Below, piece by piece: positions 17,982-26,655 of a stretch of 64,000 bases of DNA (positions within the stretch are counted from its first letter, which is position 1; every line of letters begins with the position of its first letter). A model generated the notes under the pieces. That model was given only the letters and a program-made list of their open reading frames with translations, was not told the origin of the DNA and searched no databases. A program made the position numbers and the translations under genes. The DNA comes from Pontibacter flavimaris (GTDB lineage Bacteria > Bacteroidota > Bacteroidia > Cytophagales > Hymenobacteraceae), in contig NZ_LVWA01000005.1 of NCBI RefSeq assembly GCF_001907195.1, positions 868,001 to 932,000 on the forward strand, in the 5' to 3' direction.

Positions 17982-19571
17982 TTGTTTGTTGCGTCCTTAG
18001 TCTTTATCTTTATAAAAAAACGCATCCCGTTGGAAGAGAAGAATCAGCTGAATAAGGAGAACATCGAGAGCCGGACCAGGCTCAAAGCCATCATCGAGAC
18101 GGCCGTGGACGGCATCATCACCATCGACGGCCGGGGCATTATGGAGAGCGCCAACCCGGCCGCCGCCCGTATCTTCGGGTATGAGCCGGAGGAGATGATT
18201 GGCCAGAACGTGAGCATGCTGATGCCCGAGCCCGACCATAGCCTGCACGACGGCTACATTGCCCGCTACATCAAAACAGGGGTGGGACAGATAATAGGCA
18301 AGGGGCGCGAGGTGCTGGGCAAGAAGAAGACCGGCAAGCTTTTCCCTTTCTTCCTGAGCATCGCCGAGGTGAAGCTGGAGGACAAGACCATTTTCACGGG
18401 CCTCGTGCACGACATCACCGACCTGAAGAAAACCGAGGAGCGCCTGCGCGAGAGCGAGAACCGCATCAACTCGATTATACAGACGGCGGTGGATGGCATT
18501 ATCACCATCGACACCCGCGGGGTGATCGAGATGGTGAACCCGGCCGCCGCCAGACTCTTTCAGTACGAGGAGCGCGAGCTGATCGGGCAGAAGATAAACA
18601 TGCTGATGCCCGAGCCCGACCGCAGCCTGCACGACAACTACATGCAGCACTACCACGAGACCGGTGAGAAGCGCATCATCGGCATCGGCCGCGAGGTGTC
18701 GGGCCTGAAGAAGAACGGCATGGTGTTTCCGCTCTACCTGAGCATCAGCGAGATCTACCTGACCGACCGCAAAGTATACACGGGCTTTGTACACGACATT
18801 ACCCAGCAGAAGCTGAGCGAGGAGCGCCTGCGCCGCTATGCCGCCGAGCTGGAGCGCAGCAACCGCGAGCTGCAGGATTTCGCCTATGTTTCATCGCACG
18901 ACCTGCAGGAGCCGCTGCGCAAGATACAGGCCTTCGGCGACAGGCTGAAGACGAAGGAGTATGAGAAACTCAGCGACCAGGGCAAGGATTACGTGGACCG
19001 GATGCTGAACGCCGCCTCGCGCATGCAGAACCTGATAAACGACCTGCTGGACTTCTCGCGGGTTACCTCGCGGGCAAAACCGTATGTAGTGGTAGACCTG
19101 GAGAAAGTGCTGGAGGAGGTGCTCTCGGACCTGGAGATTGTGATAGAGAAGACGGGAGCCCGCATCACGCGCACGCACCTGCCTGCCATAGAGGGTGACC
19201 CCACGCAAATGCGCCAGCTGTTCCAGAACCTGATCAGCAACGCCATCAAGTTCAGTAAGGAGGGGGTAACCCCGGAGATAAGCGTTACGGCACGGGAGCT
19301 GCAGCCCAAGGCGCACCTCACCGCCACGCCCGGCGACGAGCTGGTGGAGATTAGGATACAGGACAACGGCATCGGCTTTGATGAGAAGTACCTCGACCGT
19401 ATCTTTAACATTTTCCAGCGCCTGGAAGGGCAGAAGTACGAAGGCTCCGGTATCGGGCTTGCCATTTGCCGCAAGATTGCCGTGCGCCACGGCGGCGAGA
19501 TCACGGCCCATAGCCAGGCAGGGGTGGGCACCACCTTCATCATTACCTTAGCCAAAAAGCACGTACAGTAA
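17982..19571 (+). CDS. Sensor histidine kinase with tandem FixL-like PAS domains
   Basis: 529 residues. The frame opens only with TTG at 17982 and has no upstream ATG, so the N terminus (FVASLVFIFIKKR, a short membrane-like segment) may be truncated. Two closely similar PAS domains (about 33-145 and 161-273) each hold the FixL heme-PAS signature: His89 and Arg109 in PAS1, His217 and Arg237 in PAS2, with the 20-residue spacing of His200/Arg220 in Bradyrhizobium FixL. HisKA follows (phospho-His306 in YVSSHDLQEPL), then HATPase_c (QNLISNAIKFSKEG, DNGIGFDE, GSGIGLAICRKI). A heme-based oxygen sensor is plausible. It is the first gene of a four-gene signalling cluster. Confidence 0.9.
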   Translation: MFVASLVFIFIKKRIPLEEKNQLNKENIESRTRLKAIIETAVDGIITIDGRGIMESANPAAARIFGYEPEEMIGQNVSMLMPEPDHSLHDGYIARYIKTGVGQIIGKGREVLGKKKTGKLFPFFLSIAEVKLEDKTIFTGLVHDITDLKKTEERLRESENRINSIIQTAVDGIITIDTRGVIEMVNPAAARLFQYEERELIGQKINMLMPEPDRSLHDNYMQHYHETGEKRIIGIGREVSGLKKNGMVFPLYLSISEIYLTDRKVYTGFVHDITQQKLSEERLRRYAAELERSNRELQDFAYVSSHDLQEPLRKIQAFGDRLKTKEYEKLSDQGKDYVDRMLNAASRMQNLINDLLDFSRVTSRAKPYVVVDLEKVLEEVLSDLEIVIEKTGARITRTHLPAIEGDPTQMRQLFQNLISNAIKFSKEGVTPEISVTARELQPKAHLTATPGDELVEIRIQDNGIGFDEKYLDRIFNIFQRLEGQKYEGSGIGLAICRKIAVRHGGEITAHSQAGVGTTFIITLAKKHVQ

Positions 19572-19578
19572 AAGAAAT

Positions 19579-20031
19579 ATGAGCGCCAACAACAGAAGAA
19601 CGATAGTGATACTTATTGCCGACGACGACGCAGAAGACCGCATGCTGGTGAAAGAGGCCCTCGACGAGAGCCGCCTCAAGAATCATGTGCAGTTTGTAGA
19701 GAACGGGGAGGAGTTATTGGACTACCTGCACAACCGTGGCAAGTTTGCCGACAAGGAAAAATTCCCGACGCCGGGCCTGATCCTGCTGGACCTGAACATG
19801 CCGAAGAAGGATGGCCGTGAGGCGCTGAAGGAGATAAAGTCCGACGACTTCCTGCGCGTGATCCCGGTGGTGGTGCTCACAACCTCCAAAGCCGAGGAAG
19901 ACATCCTGCGCACCTACGACCTGGGCGTGAGCTCCTTTATTACCAAGCCGGTTACCTTTGCCTCGCTGGTGGATGTGATGAAAACCCTGAGCAAGTACTG
20001 GTTCGAGATCGTAGAACTGCCAAAACCCTAA
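19579..20031 (+). CDS. CheY-like single-domain response regulator (Rcp1 type)
   Basis: 150 residues, a receiver domain only. Acidic pocket IADDDAEDRM near residues 13-22, phospho-acceptor Asp in LILLDLNMPKKDG (about 71-73), Thr/Ser in VVVLTTSKAEEDI and Lys in SFITKPVTF. The NMPKKDGREALKEIKSD pattern and the length are typical of Rcp1-like regulators that partner phytochrome or PAS kinases. It starts 7 bases after the kinase stop, so the two are probably cotranscribed and cognate. It has no output domain and may pass phosphate on or control the next kinase. Confidence 0.92.
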   Translation: MSANNRRTIVILIADDDAEDRMLVKEALDESRLKNHVQFVENGEELLDYLHNRGKFADKEKFPTPGLILLDLNMPKKDGREALKEIKSDDFLRVIPVVVLTTSKAEEDILRTYDLGVSSFITKPVTFASLVDVMKTLSKYWFEIVELPKP

Positions 20032-20033
20032 GG

Positions 20034-20176
20034 AGTTAGAAAGTTAAAAAGTTAGAGAGTTAGAAAGTTGAAGACATTTTTATATTTCCTCGCTTCGGAA
20101 TCATAAGTATAAATTTTATTCTCCTTCCCCCACACCACTTTCTAACTTTTTAACCTTCTAACTTTCTAACTCCCAA
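20034..20176. repeat. Inverted pair of GTTARARA octamer arrays
   Basis: 20035-20070 is a run of 8-base units (GTTAGAAA, GTTAAAAA, GTTAGAGA, GTTAGAAA). 20137-20176 carries the reverse-complement units (TTTCTAAC, TTTTTAAC, TTCTAAC). The arms could fold into a long stem around a 66-base loop; the right arm ends 2 bases before the start codon of the next gene, so a hairpin could affect its translation. Similar arrays lie at 62955-62985 and 63450-63519. Confidence 0.7.
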
Positions 20177-20178
20177 CT

Positions 20179-21411
20179 ATGCCTGATAATATAAAAGTTC
20201 TGCTGGTAGACGACGACGAGGATGACTACATCATCACCCGGGACATCATGGATGATATTCCCGGGCGCAACTTCTCGCTTGATTGGTCGTCGTCGTTTGG
20301 GGAGGCGCTGGAGCTGATCCGGCAGGATAAGTATGACGTGTACCTGGTGGATTACTACCTGGGGGCGCACGATGGCCTGGAGCTGATCACCAAGGCAGTG
20401 GAGGAAGGCGCCAAAGCCCCTTTTATACTGCTTACCGGGCAGAGCGACCGCCAGACCGATGAGAGAGCCATGAAGGTGGGCGCGATGGATTACCTGGTGA
20501 AAGGCACCTTCAACCCCTTCGACCTGGAGCGGTCCATCCGCTACAGCCTGGAGCACGCCAAGAGCCTGGGCGAGATTCACAAGCTCAACTCGCAGTTGGA
20601 ACAGCGGGTGGAGGAGCGCACGCAGGAACTGGCCGAGGCCATCACCAAGCTGGAGCAAACCAACCGCAGCCTGGAGGAGGCGCAGCAGGAAATACAGAAA
20701 GCGCTGCAGAAGGAGCGGGAGCTGAACGAGCTGAAGTCCCGGTTCGTGACCATCGCTTCGCATGAGTTCAGGACGCCGCTAAGCACGGTGCTTTCGTCGG
20801 CCTCCCTGGTAAGCAAGTATAAAACCGAGCAGGACGATGAGAAGCGGCAGAAGCACGTGGATCGGATAAAATCGGCGGTAAGCAACCTCACTACCATTCT
20901 GAACGATTTTCTGTCCATCAGCCGCATAGAGGAAGGGCGTATCTACAATGTGCCCAGCACCTTCAGCCTGAAGCCATTTGTGCGGGAGATAGTGGAGGAG
21001 ATGAGAGGCTACCTGAAAAAGGGGCAGAAGATAGATTACCGCCACACCGGCGACCACGATACCGTGACCATTGACAAGCAGCTGCTGAAGAACATCCTGC
21101 TGAACCTGCTCTCCAATGGCAGCAAGTACTCGACCGAGGGCAAAACGGTGATTTTTACCACTGCCCTGGAGCAGGACACCTTAACCATAACCGTACAGGA
21201 CCAGGGCATCGGCATACCTAAGGTTGACCAGGCGCACCTCTTTACACCGTTCTTCAGGGCCCAGAACGTTACCAACATACAGGGCACTGGTCTGGGGCTG
21301 AACATCGTAAAAAGGTATGTGGAGATCATGAACGGTTCTATGGAGTATGACAGTGAATTAGATAAAGGCACTACCTTTACCATAACGTTTCCAAACATCG
21401 CTGACGCATGA
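20179..21411 (+). CDS. Receiver-histidine kinase hybrid protein
   Basis: 410 residues. N-terminal receiver (1-125) with LLVDDDEDDYI and phospho-acceptor Asp in YLVDYYLGAHDG (about 57), a coiled-coil linker rich in EERTQELAEAITKLEQ (about 145-185), HisKA with SRFVTIASHEFRTPLS (His about 197), and HATPase_c with NLLSNGSKYS, DQGIGIPK and GTGLGLNIVKRYVE. Such receiver-first kinases sense via another kinase or regulator rather than a small-molecule domain. It overlaps the receiver-Crp gene by 4 bases (ATGA), implying tight coupling, and the downstream fusion protein is its likely target. Confidence 0.92.
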   Translation: MPDNIKVLLVDDDEDDYIITRDIMDDIPGRNFSLDWSSSFGEALELIRQDKYDVYLVDYYLGAHDGLELITKAVEEGAKAPFILLTGQSDRQTDERAMKVGAMDYLVKGTFNPFDLERSIRYSLEHAKSLGEIHKLNSQLEQRVEERTQELAEAITKLEQTNRSLEEAQQEIQKALQKERELNELKSRFVTIASHEFRTPLSTVLSSASLVSKYKTEQDDEKRQKHVDRIKSAVSNLTTILNDFLSISRIEEGRIYNVPSTFSLKPFVREIVEEMRGYLKKGQKIDYRHTGDHDTVTIDKQLLKNILLNLLSNGSKYSTEGKTVIFTTALEQDTLTITVQDQGIGIPKVDQAHLFTPFFRAQNVTNIQGTGLGLNIVKRYVEIMNGSMEYDSELDKGTTFTITFPNIADA

Positions 21412-22469
21412 AAAAAATATTATTGATAGAGGATAACACCGAGATACGGGAAAACACGGCTGAGATCCTGTCGCTGGCCAATTATGCGGTGGTGGAGGCC
21501 GAGAATGGCCGGGTGGGCGTAGACCTGGCCCGGAAAGAGCAGCCCGATCTTATTATCTGCGATATCATGATGCCCCAACTGGACGGCTACGGCGTGCTGC
21601 ACCTGCTCAGCAAGGACCCTGCCACGGCAAGCATCCCCTTTATCTTCCTGACGGCGAAGACCGAGAAAGAGGATTTCCGGAAAGGCATGAACCTGGGGGC
21701 CGACGATTACCTGACCAAGCCCTTTGACGATGTGGAGCTGCTGGACGCCATTGAGATGCGCCTGAAAAAGAACCAGTTGCTGCAGGCAAACTTTAAAAAG
21801 AACGCGGAGGGGCTGGAGGAGTTTATTGAGGAGGCCAAGGGCTACGAAGAACTGGAGCAGCTATTCTCGGCAGAGCGCCGCCTGTCGGTACTGAAGAAAA
21901 AGCAGTTCCTGTTTATGGAGGGCAACAGGCCCAACGCCCTGTACCTGCTCAACAAGGGCCGCGTAAAAACCTTTAAGTCCAATGAGGAGGGGCGGGAGTA
22001 CATTACCCACCTTTACAAGGAAGGCGACTTTATCGGCTACCTCGATTTGCTGGAGGAAAGCCACTACCGCGAATCGGCCATGGCACTGGAGGAGTCGGAA
22101 GTATACATCATCCCGAAAGAGGACTTTTTCTCGCTGCTGCACCGCAACCGCGATGTGGCCAGCAAGTTCATCAAGATACTTTCGGATAACCTGGCTGAAC
22201 GCGAGGAGCGCCTGCTGAAACTGGCCTATAACTCGGTGCGCAAGCGCGTGGCGGAGGCCCTGCTGCTGGTGGAGAAGCAGTACCAGCGCGAGGAGGGCGG
22301 CACGAAGCAGATCGCCATTTCCCGCGAGGACCTGGCAAGTATAGTGGGCGCTTCCAAGGAAACCGTTATCCGCACTCTCGCTGATTTTAAAGACGAAAAG
22401 CTCATCGACAGCCACGGAAGCCGCATCACCATCCTGAACCAGGGCAAGTTGGAGCGCATGCGGAATTAA
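21408..22469 (+). CDS. Response regulator fused to a Crp/Fnr-type transcription factor
   Basis: 353 residues. Receiver at 1-118 (IEDN 7-10, phospho-acceptor Asp52, LTAKT, Lys104), a helical linker, a cyclic-nucleotide-binding-like beta barrel (about 155-270; GRVKTFKSNEEGREY, LYKEGDFIGYLDLLEES), then a Crp-type winged helix with ISREDLASIVGASKETVIRTLADFKDEKLI. No Cys cluster for an FNR Fe-S centre is present. Phosphorylation rather than ligand probably switches DNA binding. It is the last gene of the cluster, followed by a strong terminator. With FixL-like sensing upstream, this resembles FixJ and FixK activities combined in one chain; that link is inference. Confidence 0.92.
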   Translation: MKKILLIEDNTEIRENTAEILSLANYAVVEAENGRVGVDLARKEQPDLIICDIMMPQLDGYGVLHLLSKDPATASIPFIFLTAKTEKEDFRKGMNLGADDYLTKPFDDVELLDAIEMRLKKNQLLQANFKKNAEGLEEFIEEAKGYEELEQLFSAERRLSVLKKKQFLFMEGNRPNALYLLNKGRVKTFKSNEEGREYITHLYKEGDFIGYLDLLEESHYRESAMALEESEVYIIPKEDFFSLLHRNRDVASKFIKILSDNLAEREERLLKLAYNSVRKRVAEALLLVEKQYQREEGGTKQIAISREDLASIVGASKETVIRTLADFKDEKLIDSHGSRITILNQGKLERMRN

Positions 22470-22505
22470 GTATGAGCCAAGTACAAGTATAAAGTAACTG
22501 AAAGG

Positions 22506-22531
22506 GACGCAAAATTTTGCGTCTCTTTTTT
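22506..22531 (+). terminator. Rho-independent terminator of the signalling operon
   Basis: GACGCAAAATTTTGCGTC (22506-22523), a perfect inverted repeat, followed by CTTTTTTT, 37 bases past the stop of the receiver-Crp gene. Confidence 0.85.
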
Positions 22532-22539
22532 GTAGCACC

Positions 22540-22915
22540 CTGGTCCAACCACCCTTAGTCCTTCCCTGGACTAAGGAGGGGAATTATACTTGCTACTCAC
22601 TGAGGAAGCTTTATAGGACTGCCATCTTTAGAAAAAAGTATAATCAGCAGCTACAGAGCTTATACTTTGTTGATCTACTAATCTACTAATAGAACTCCCC
22701 TCCTTAGTTAAGGAGGGGCAGGGGCGGTTGGATACTACCAAGTATAAATTCCGAAAGTATGATCTTGTCAGGATTTGTAATCCAGTTTTATACTTTGCCA
22801 GGCGTAGCGCTGCGGCTAAATACTGAAACTCGGATTGCAAATCCACATAGTACGAGCTTCGGGATTACAAATCCCGAAGCGCAATTTCGAGCAACTGCCA
22901 TTTTATACTTGTGAC
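22540..22915. repeat. Cluster of short hairpin repeats
   Basis: The spacer before hemA (22532-23087) has no gene. It holds CTCCTTAGTTAAGGAG-type hairpins (22557-22580 and 22687-22722), the inverted forms GGATTTGTAATCC (about 22773-22785), GGATTGCAAATCC (about 22832-22844) and CTTCGGGATTACAAATCCCGAAG split over 22858-22880, and several AAGTATAA units. Confidence 0.65.
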
Positions 22916-23087
22916 CTAATCGTAGCCTTTAACGACGAGCGCCGCGAGCGGTAAGACGCCACAAAGTATAAATTCCGCCACTTTCTACCCTTAAACTGAT
23001 AAAAAACGGCTGAATAGATGATAATTGTCATATTACCTGGAGCAGGGATTGTAGAAATTTGCAGGATACAAGAGAGACAAATAAACC

Positions 23088-24353
23088 ATGCAGCACACGT
23101 TTAAGGCCCTTACATTATCCTACAAAATTGCACCTATTGCCGTACGCGAGGCAGTGTCGTTGAATGAGATAGCCTGTAAGAACCTGCTCGACAAGATCAA
23201 CGAGTTCACCGACGCCCGTGATGTGCTGGTACTTTCTACCTGCAACCGCACCGAAGTATACTATGCCTCCGAGCAGGACCTTAGCCGCGAGCTGATCAAG
23301 CTTATTGCGTTGGAAAGGGGCTTTATTGCTACGAAAGAGATAACGCCATACTTTGAGAGTATAACCGAACACGAGAAGGCCGTGCAGCACCTGTTCTATG
23401 TGTCGCTGGGGCTGGAGTCGCAGGTGGTGGGCGATATGCAGATCCTGAACCAGGTAAAGAAAGCCTACCAGTGGGCGGCAGATGCCAACATGGCCGGCCC
23501 GTTCCTGCACCGCCTGATGCACACTATTTTCGCGGCTAACAAGCAGGCCGTGAACGAGACCGCTTTCCGCGATGGCGCCGCCTCCGTGTCTTACGCCACG
23601 GTAGAGCTGGTGGAGGAGCTGACCAAAGGCATGGAAAACCCGCGCGTGCTCATGATCGGGGTAGGGGAGATCGGCGCCGATGTGTGCGACAACTTCCAGA
23701 AATCCGCTGTTAGAAATATCGTCATCGCCAACAGAACACACCACAAGGCCCTGGAACTGGCGCAGAAAACGGGCGCCACTGCCGTGTACTGGGAACAAGT
23801 GTGGGAGGAGATTAGAATTGCTGACGTGGTGGTTTCATCCGTGCCCGGCGATTGCTTTTTTATCAGCAAAGACGCCTTGAAAGACGAAGAGCTGCGTACC
23901 CCGAAGTTCTTCATCGACCTGTCCATGCCGCGCAGCATCGATGCCGGGCTGGAGGAGTTGGAAGGCGTGCGCGTGCTGAACATCGACAACATCCGCAACC
24001 GGGCCACAGCTGCCCTGGAGATGCGCCTGGCCGCTGTGCCTGCCGTACAGCAGATTGTGGTAGAAGCCATGGCGGAATTTAAAGTATGGACAAAGGAGAT
24101 GGCGATGTCGCCGGCGCTGCAGCAGTTCAAAAACCGCCTGGAGGAGATACGCCAGCAGGAGCTTGCCCGCTACCTGAAGAACCTGGGCGAAGCAGAGAGA
24201 GCCGCCGTGGAAGCAATTACCAAAAGTATGCTGAACAAGATCGTGAAGCTGCCAGCCATTGAGCTGAAAGCCGCCTGCCTGCGCGGTGAGTCGGAGGAGT
24301 TGCTACAAGGCCTGAGCGCGCTGTTCCAGCTGGAGCAGAAGCAGGAGGCCTAA
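23088..24353 (+). CDS. hemA: Glutamyl-tRNA reductase
   Basis: 421 residues. Catalytic domain with nucleophile Cys52 in LSTCNRTEVYY and the GLESQVVGDMQILNQVKKAY motif (about 110-129), NADPH-binding Rossmann domain with MIGVGEIGADV (about 188-198), and a C-terminal dimerisation helix bundle. It reduces glutamyl-tRNA to glutamate-1-semialdehyde, the first committed step of tetrapyrrole synthesis in the cytoplasm. It stands alone here, 600 bases after the PAS/Crp signalling cluster. The next heme genes are not in the window. Confidence 0.96.
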   Translation: MQHTFKALTLSYKIAPIAVREAVSLNEIACKNLLDKINEFTDARDVLVLSTCNRTEVYYASEQDLSRELIKLIALERGFIATKEITPYFESITEHEKAVQHLFYVSLGLESQVVGDMQILNQVKKAYQWAADANMAGPFLHRLMHTIFAANKQAVNETAFRDGAASVSYATVELVEELTKGMENPRVLMIGVGEIGADVCDNFQKSAVRNIVIANRTHHKALELAQKTGATAVYWEQVWEEIRIADVVVSSVPGDCFFISKDALKDEELRTPKFFIDLSMPRSIDAGLEELEGVRVLNIDNIRNRATAALEMRLAAVPAVQQIVVEAMAEFKVWTKEMAMSPALQQFKNRLEEIRQQELARYLKNLGEAERAAVEAITKSMLNKIVKLPAIELKAACLRGESEELLQGLSALFQLEQKQEA

Positions 24354-24387
24354 GTATACTTTGGAGCCGTACGCTGGAGGGGTTTGA

Positions 24388-24891
24388 TTAGCCTAGTTGC
24401 TTTGCGTGTTGCTTAAATAGTTCCAGGGCTTCCTCGTTTCCCTGCTGTATGGCCAGGTCGAAGGCGGTCAGGCCACGTATGTCGCGGATGGTGGCATCGG
24501 CTCCGCTATCTAACAGCGTTTTTACCAGCACGTTCCGGCCAAACAGAGAGGCGAACATCAGGGCAGTGCCACCGTTTCCGGTTTGCAGGTTCAGGTCGGC
24601 TCCATTGGCAATCAGCAGCCGCGCAATCTCATCGTAGCCCTTAAAGCTTACCCCCATCAGGGTGGTATTTCCGCCTGCATCCCCGGCATTTACGTCTGCG
24701 CCCGCTTCCAGCAGCAGTTTTACCGCCTCCAGGTTTCCGTTATAGCCGGCCAGGATCAGGGCTGTGTAGCCCCTGCCGTCCCTGGCTTCCAGGTCTATTC
24801 CCGACTCTATGGCTTGCTTCAGGTAAACCACGTCTCCTTTGCGGGCGGCGTCTAAAAACAAGTCTTCGGGGTGGGCTGAGTAAAAGGTCAT
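24388..24891 (-). CDS. Ankyrin-repeat protein
   Basis: 167 residues with about four and a half ankyrin repeats covering nearly the whole chain (units such as GRGYTALILAGYNGNLEAVKLLLEAGADVN and GGTALMFASLFGRNVLVKTLLDSGADA). No signal peptide or other domain is seen, so it is probably cytoplasmic and binds a protein partner. In many bacteria a small ankyrin gene follows a catalase; none is adjacent here. It converges on hemA with a 34-base gap. Confidence 0.9.
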   Translation of the reverse strand: MTFYSAHPEDLFLDAARKGDVVYLKQAIESGIDLEARDGRGYTALILAGYNGNLEAVKLLLEAGADVNAGDAGGNTTLMGVSFKGYDEIARLLIANGADLNLQTGNGGTALMFASLFGRNVLVKTLLDSGADATIRDIRGLTAFDLAIQQGNEEALELFKQHAKQLG

Positions 24892-25003
24892 CGGTTAAGA
24901 TTTAGGTTAGGCTTATGTTGAACAGTACGGTGAAAGTAAGCGAAAAGGTAACAGGCCCTAAAGTGCCAGCTTATACTTTGATTTTGGCTGCGTATAAATC
25001 TCC

Positions 25004-25855
25004 TTATGAAATAAGGCCGTAGTGGGATGAAAGTATACGGTAGAACTCCGGCCCGTTTTGCAGCCACGGGAAGTGGCTGGAGCCGGGTATCGTAATAAAG
25101 TCCGCGTATGGGTAACGCTCCCGCACATACTTTTTGCTGGCGCCGTAAACGTCGTCGTCTCCGTAGGTAATGGTAAAGGGAAAGCCCTGGTCTATCATCG
25201 GCTCCAGTTCAGGTGCTTTCAGCAGGGCAAGGTTGGACCGGTTAATGGCCTTGGCGTTTATATGATCTACCTGCAAGGGTACAGGATCACTTACAGCATA
25301 TCCTTTGTTGCAGTTCAGGCAATATTGGGTAAAGAGCCTTTCGTAGGCATTGTCGTTTCCCAGTAAACCGAGGGTGGCGTCCTTCAGCATGCCCATCCAC
25401 TCTTTCTGCGTGCATTTGCCTTTATGGTATCGGGCCACTTCTAACCCCATCTCTTTCCATTGCCTGCCCGTGCCGGAGGCGGGACTGCACAGAAACAGGC
25501 TCTGGAGCAGATGCGGGTTCTGGTAGGCGTACACCTGGGCATACAGGCCGCCCCAGGAGTGCCCGAAAAGATGAAACCGTTCCAGGTTGAAGCGCTCTGC
25601 AATTTTATCGATATCGCTCAGGTAGGCACCTATGGAATAATCGCTGGCGTAGCAGGGGGAACTGAGTGTGCCGCGCTGGTGGAAAGTGATCACCTGGAAA
25701 TGGTGGCTCAGGAACTCGGCCACCGGGCCAAGTCCATCCGGCACCCCCGGCCCGCCGTGCAGCAGTATCACGGTATCTTTTCCGCTGTTAGGGTAGATGA
25801 CCGTATACAACCGGGTTTCCTCATTTTTAACCAGGAGTTCCCTCGTTTCTTCCAT
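25004..25855 (-). CDS. Alpha/beta hydrolase, proline iminopeptidase-like
   Basis: 283 residues. The oxyanion motif HGGPG (about 34-38) and nucleophile elbow GHSWGG (about 98-103) are the signature of the peptidase S33 prolyl aminopeptidase group. A catalytic His is likely in GSSHFPWLQN near the C terminus, with Asp in ITYGDDDVYG. A helical cap lies between. These enzymes release N-terminal proline or hydrolyse related amides and esters. No signal peptide, so cytoplasmic. Substrate not predictable. Confidence 0.88.
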   Translation of the reverse strand: MEETRELLVKNEETRLYTVIYPNSGKDTVILLHGGPGVPDGLGPVAEFLSHHFQVITFHQRGTLSSPCYASDYSIGAYLSDIDKIAERFNLERFHLFGHSWGGLYAQVYAYQNPHLLQSLFLCSPASGTGRQWKEMGLEVARYHKGKCTQKEWMGMLKDATLGLLGNDNAYERLFTQYCLNCNKGYAVSDPVPLQVDHINAKAINRSNLALLKAPELEPMIDQGFPFTITYGDDDVYGASKKYVRERYPYADFITIPGSSHFPWLQNGPEFYRILSSHYGLIS

Positions 25856-25923
25856 GGTAGTATAGTACGGAGGATATTAGATGAAAGTGATATTTAATGT
25901 TTGATTAGGATAGGGAGATTGAG

Positions 25924-25990
25924 AAGAACGGCTGGTATAAAAGGCGAACGAGGTGTAGCAAGGGTTAAGGCGGCACTTAGTTGGCGGAAG
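25924..25990. repeat. attC-like imperfect palindrome, site 1
   Basis: About 65 bases that align with the sites at 26579-26646 and 27152-27210: AACGGCTGGTATAAAAGGCG, AACGAGGTGTAGC, then TTAAGGCGG and CTTAGTTGGCGG. It lies at the 3' side of the AT-rich gene at 26000. Cassette recombination is inferred. Confidence 0.45.
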
Positions 25991-25999
25991 CTGTTCTTT

Positions 26000-26558
26000 T
26001 CACCCACCAATTGAATTTCTAAAGAACCTATAACACTCTTCTGTACTTATGTTGGCTACAACGTTAAAGTACCAATCACCACCGTCTTGTACTTCTACTA
26101 TTTCTTTTTGCCAATCTTTGTGGTCAAAACCACTCTCTTTGGAAAAACAGTTGATCCAAATCAGTTTCTGCCCCCTTTCATTTATACCCCCAAAGTACTG
26201 TCTTCTATAAGTGGATAGGTCATTAACTTCCCCAATAGCTAAACTATCAGCACTTATCTTATCACCTTCTGCACATCTTTTCATGATTCTTTCGGCCACT
26301 ACAATATCATCAAGCGAAGGTGTAAAGGGTGTAATATTATCTTTTTCCTTAGGTCTTAAGAGTATGCTAAATGTAAACACATCAGTGTTTGGTGACCCAT
26401 GTTCGCTGAACACAACACCAGAAAAGCTGTCCGTTTCAACAAGCAAGTTGGCAGAACTATCTATAGGAGTAACTGAGTATTCCACACCGTCAATTTCTTG
26501 TGTTCTTGTCTTACTGTTACATGAAGAAGATTATCAGCAAGAGTATGAGGTGCTTCAT
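26000..26558 (-). pseudogene. AT-rich orphan lipoprotein gene with a frameshift at the lipobox
   Basis: The downstream frame (161 residues to the stop at 26000) encodes a soluble protein with no family I recognise; it contains an N-proximal VEYSVTPIDSSANLLVETDSF and ends TEECYRFFRNSIGG. On the minus strand an ATG at 26558 gives MKHLILLLIIFF, a good lipoprotein signal, in a different frame; the two meet at about 26516-26524 where TTCATGTAACAGT would need about five more bases to read SCNSK. The gene is probably a lipoprotein broken by a short deletion, or a sequencing error. If it is expressed, GTG at 26485 is the only obvious start and yields no signal peptide. It is AT-rich relative to its neighbours and sits between attC-like sites. 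Confidence 0.55.
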
Positions 26559-26578
26559 TATATTTATATTTAAAAGTT

Positions 26579-26646
26579 ACCGCCAACGGTTGGTACATAA
26601 AGCGAGCGAGGCACAGCCAATCTTGGCTTATGTGCGGGGTTAGTGG
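26579..26646. repeat. attC-like imperfect palindrome, site 2
   Basis: CGCCAACGGTTGGTACATAA, AGCGAGCGAGGCACA, the hairpin GCCAATCTTGGC, then TTATGTGCGGGGTTAGTGG. The ACATAA/TTATGT arms pair around the inner hairpin. It separates the two orphan genes. Confidence 0.5.
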
Positions 26647-26655
26647 ATGTTATTC

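Noticed and set aside
20034..20176. CRISPR-like array in the octamer repeats
   Set aside because: Units are 8 bases without spacers, and no cas gene is in the window.
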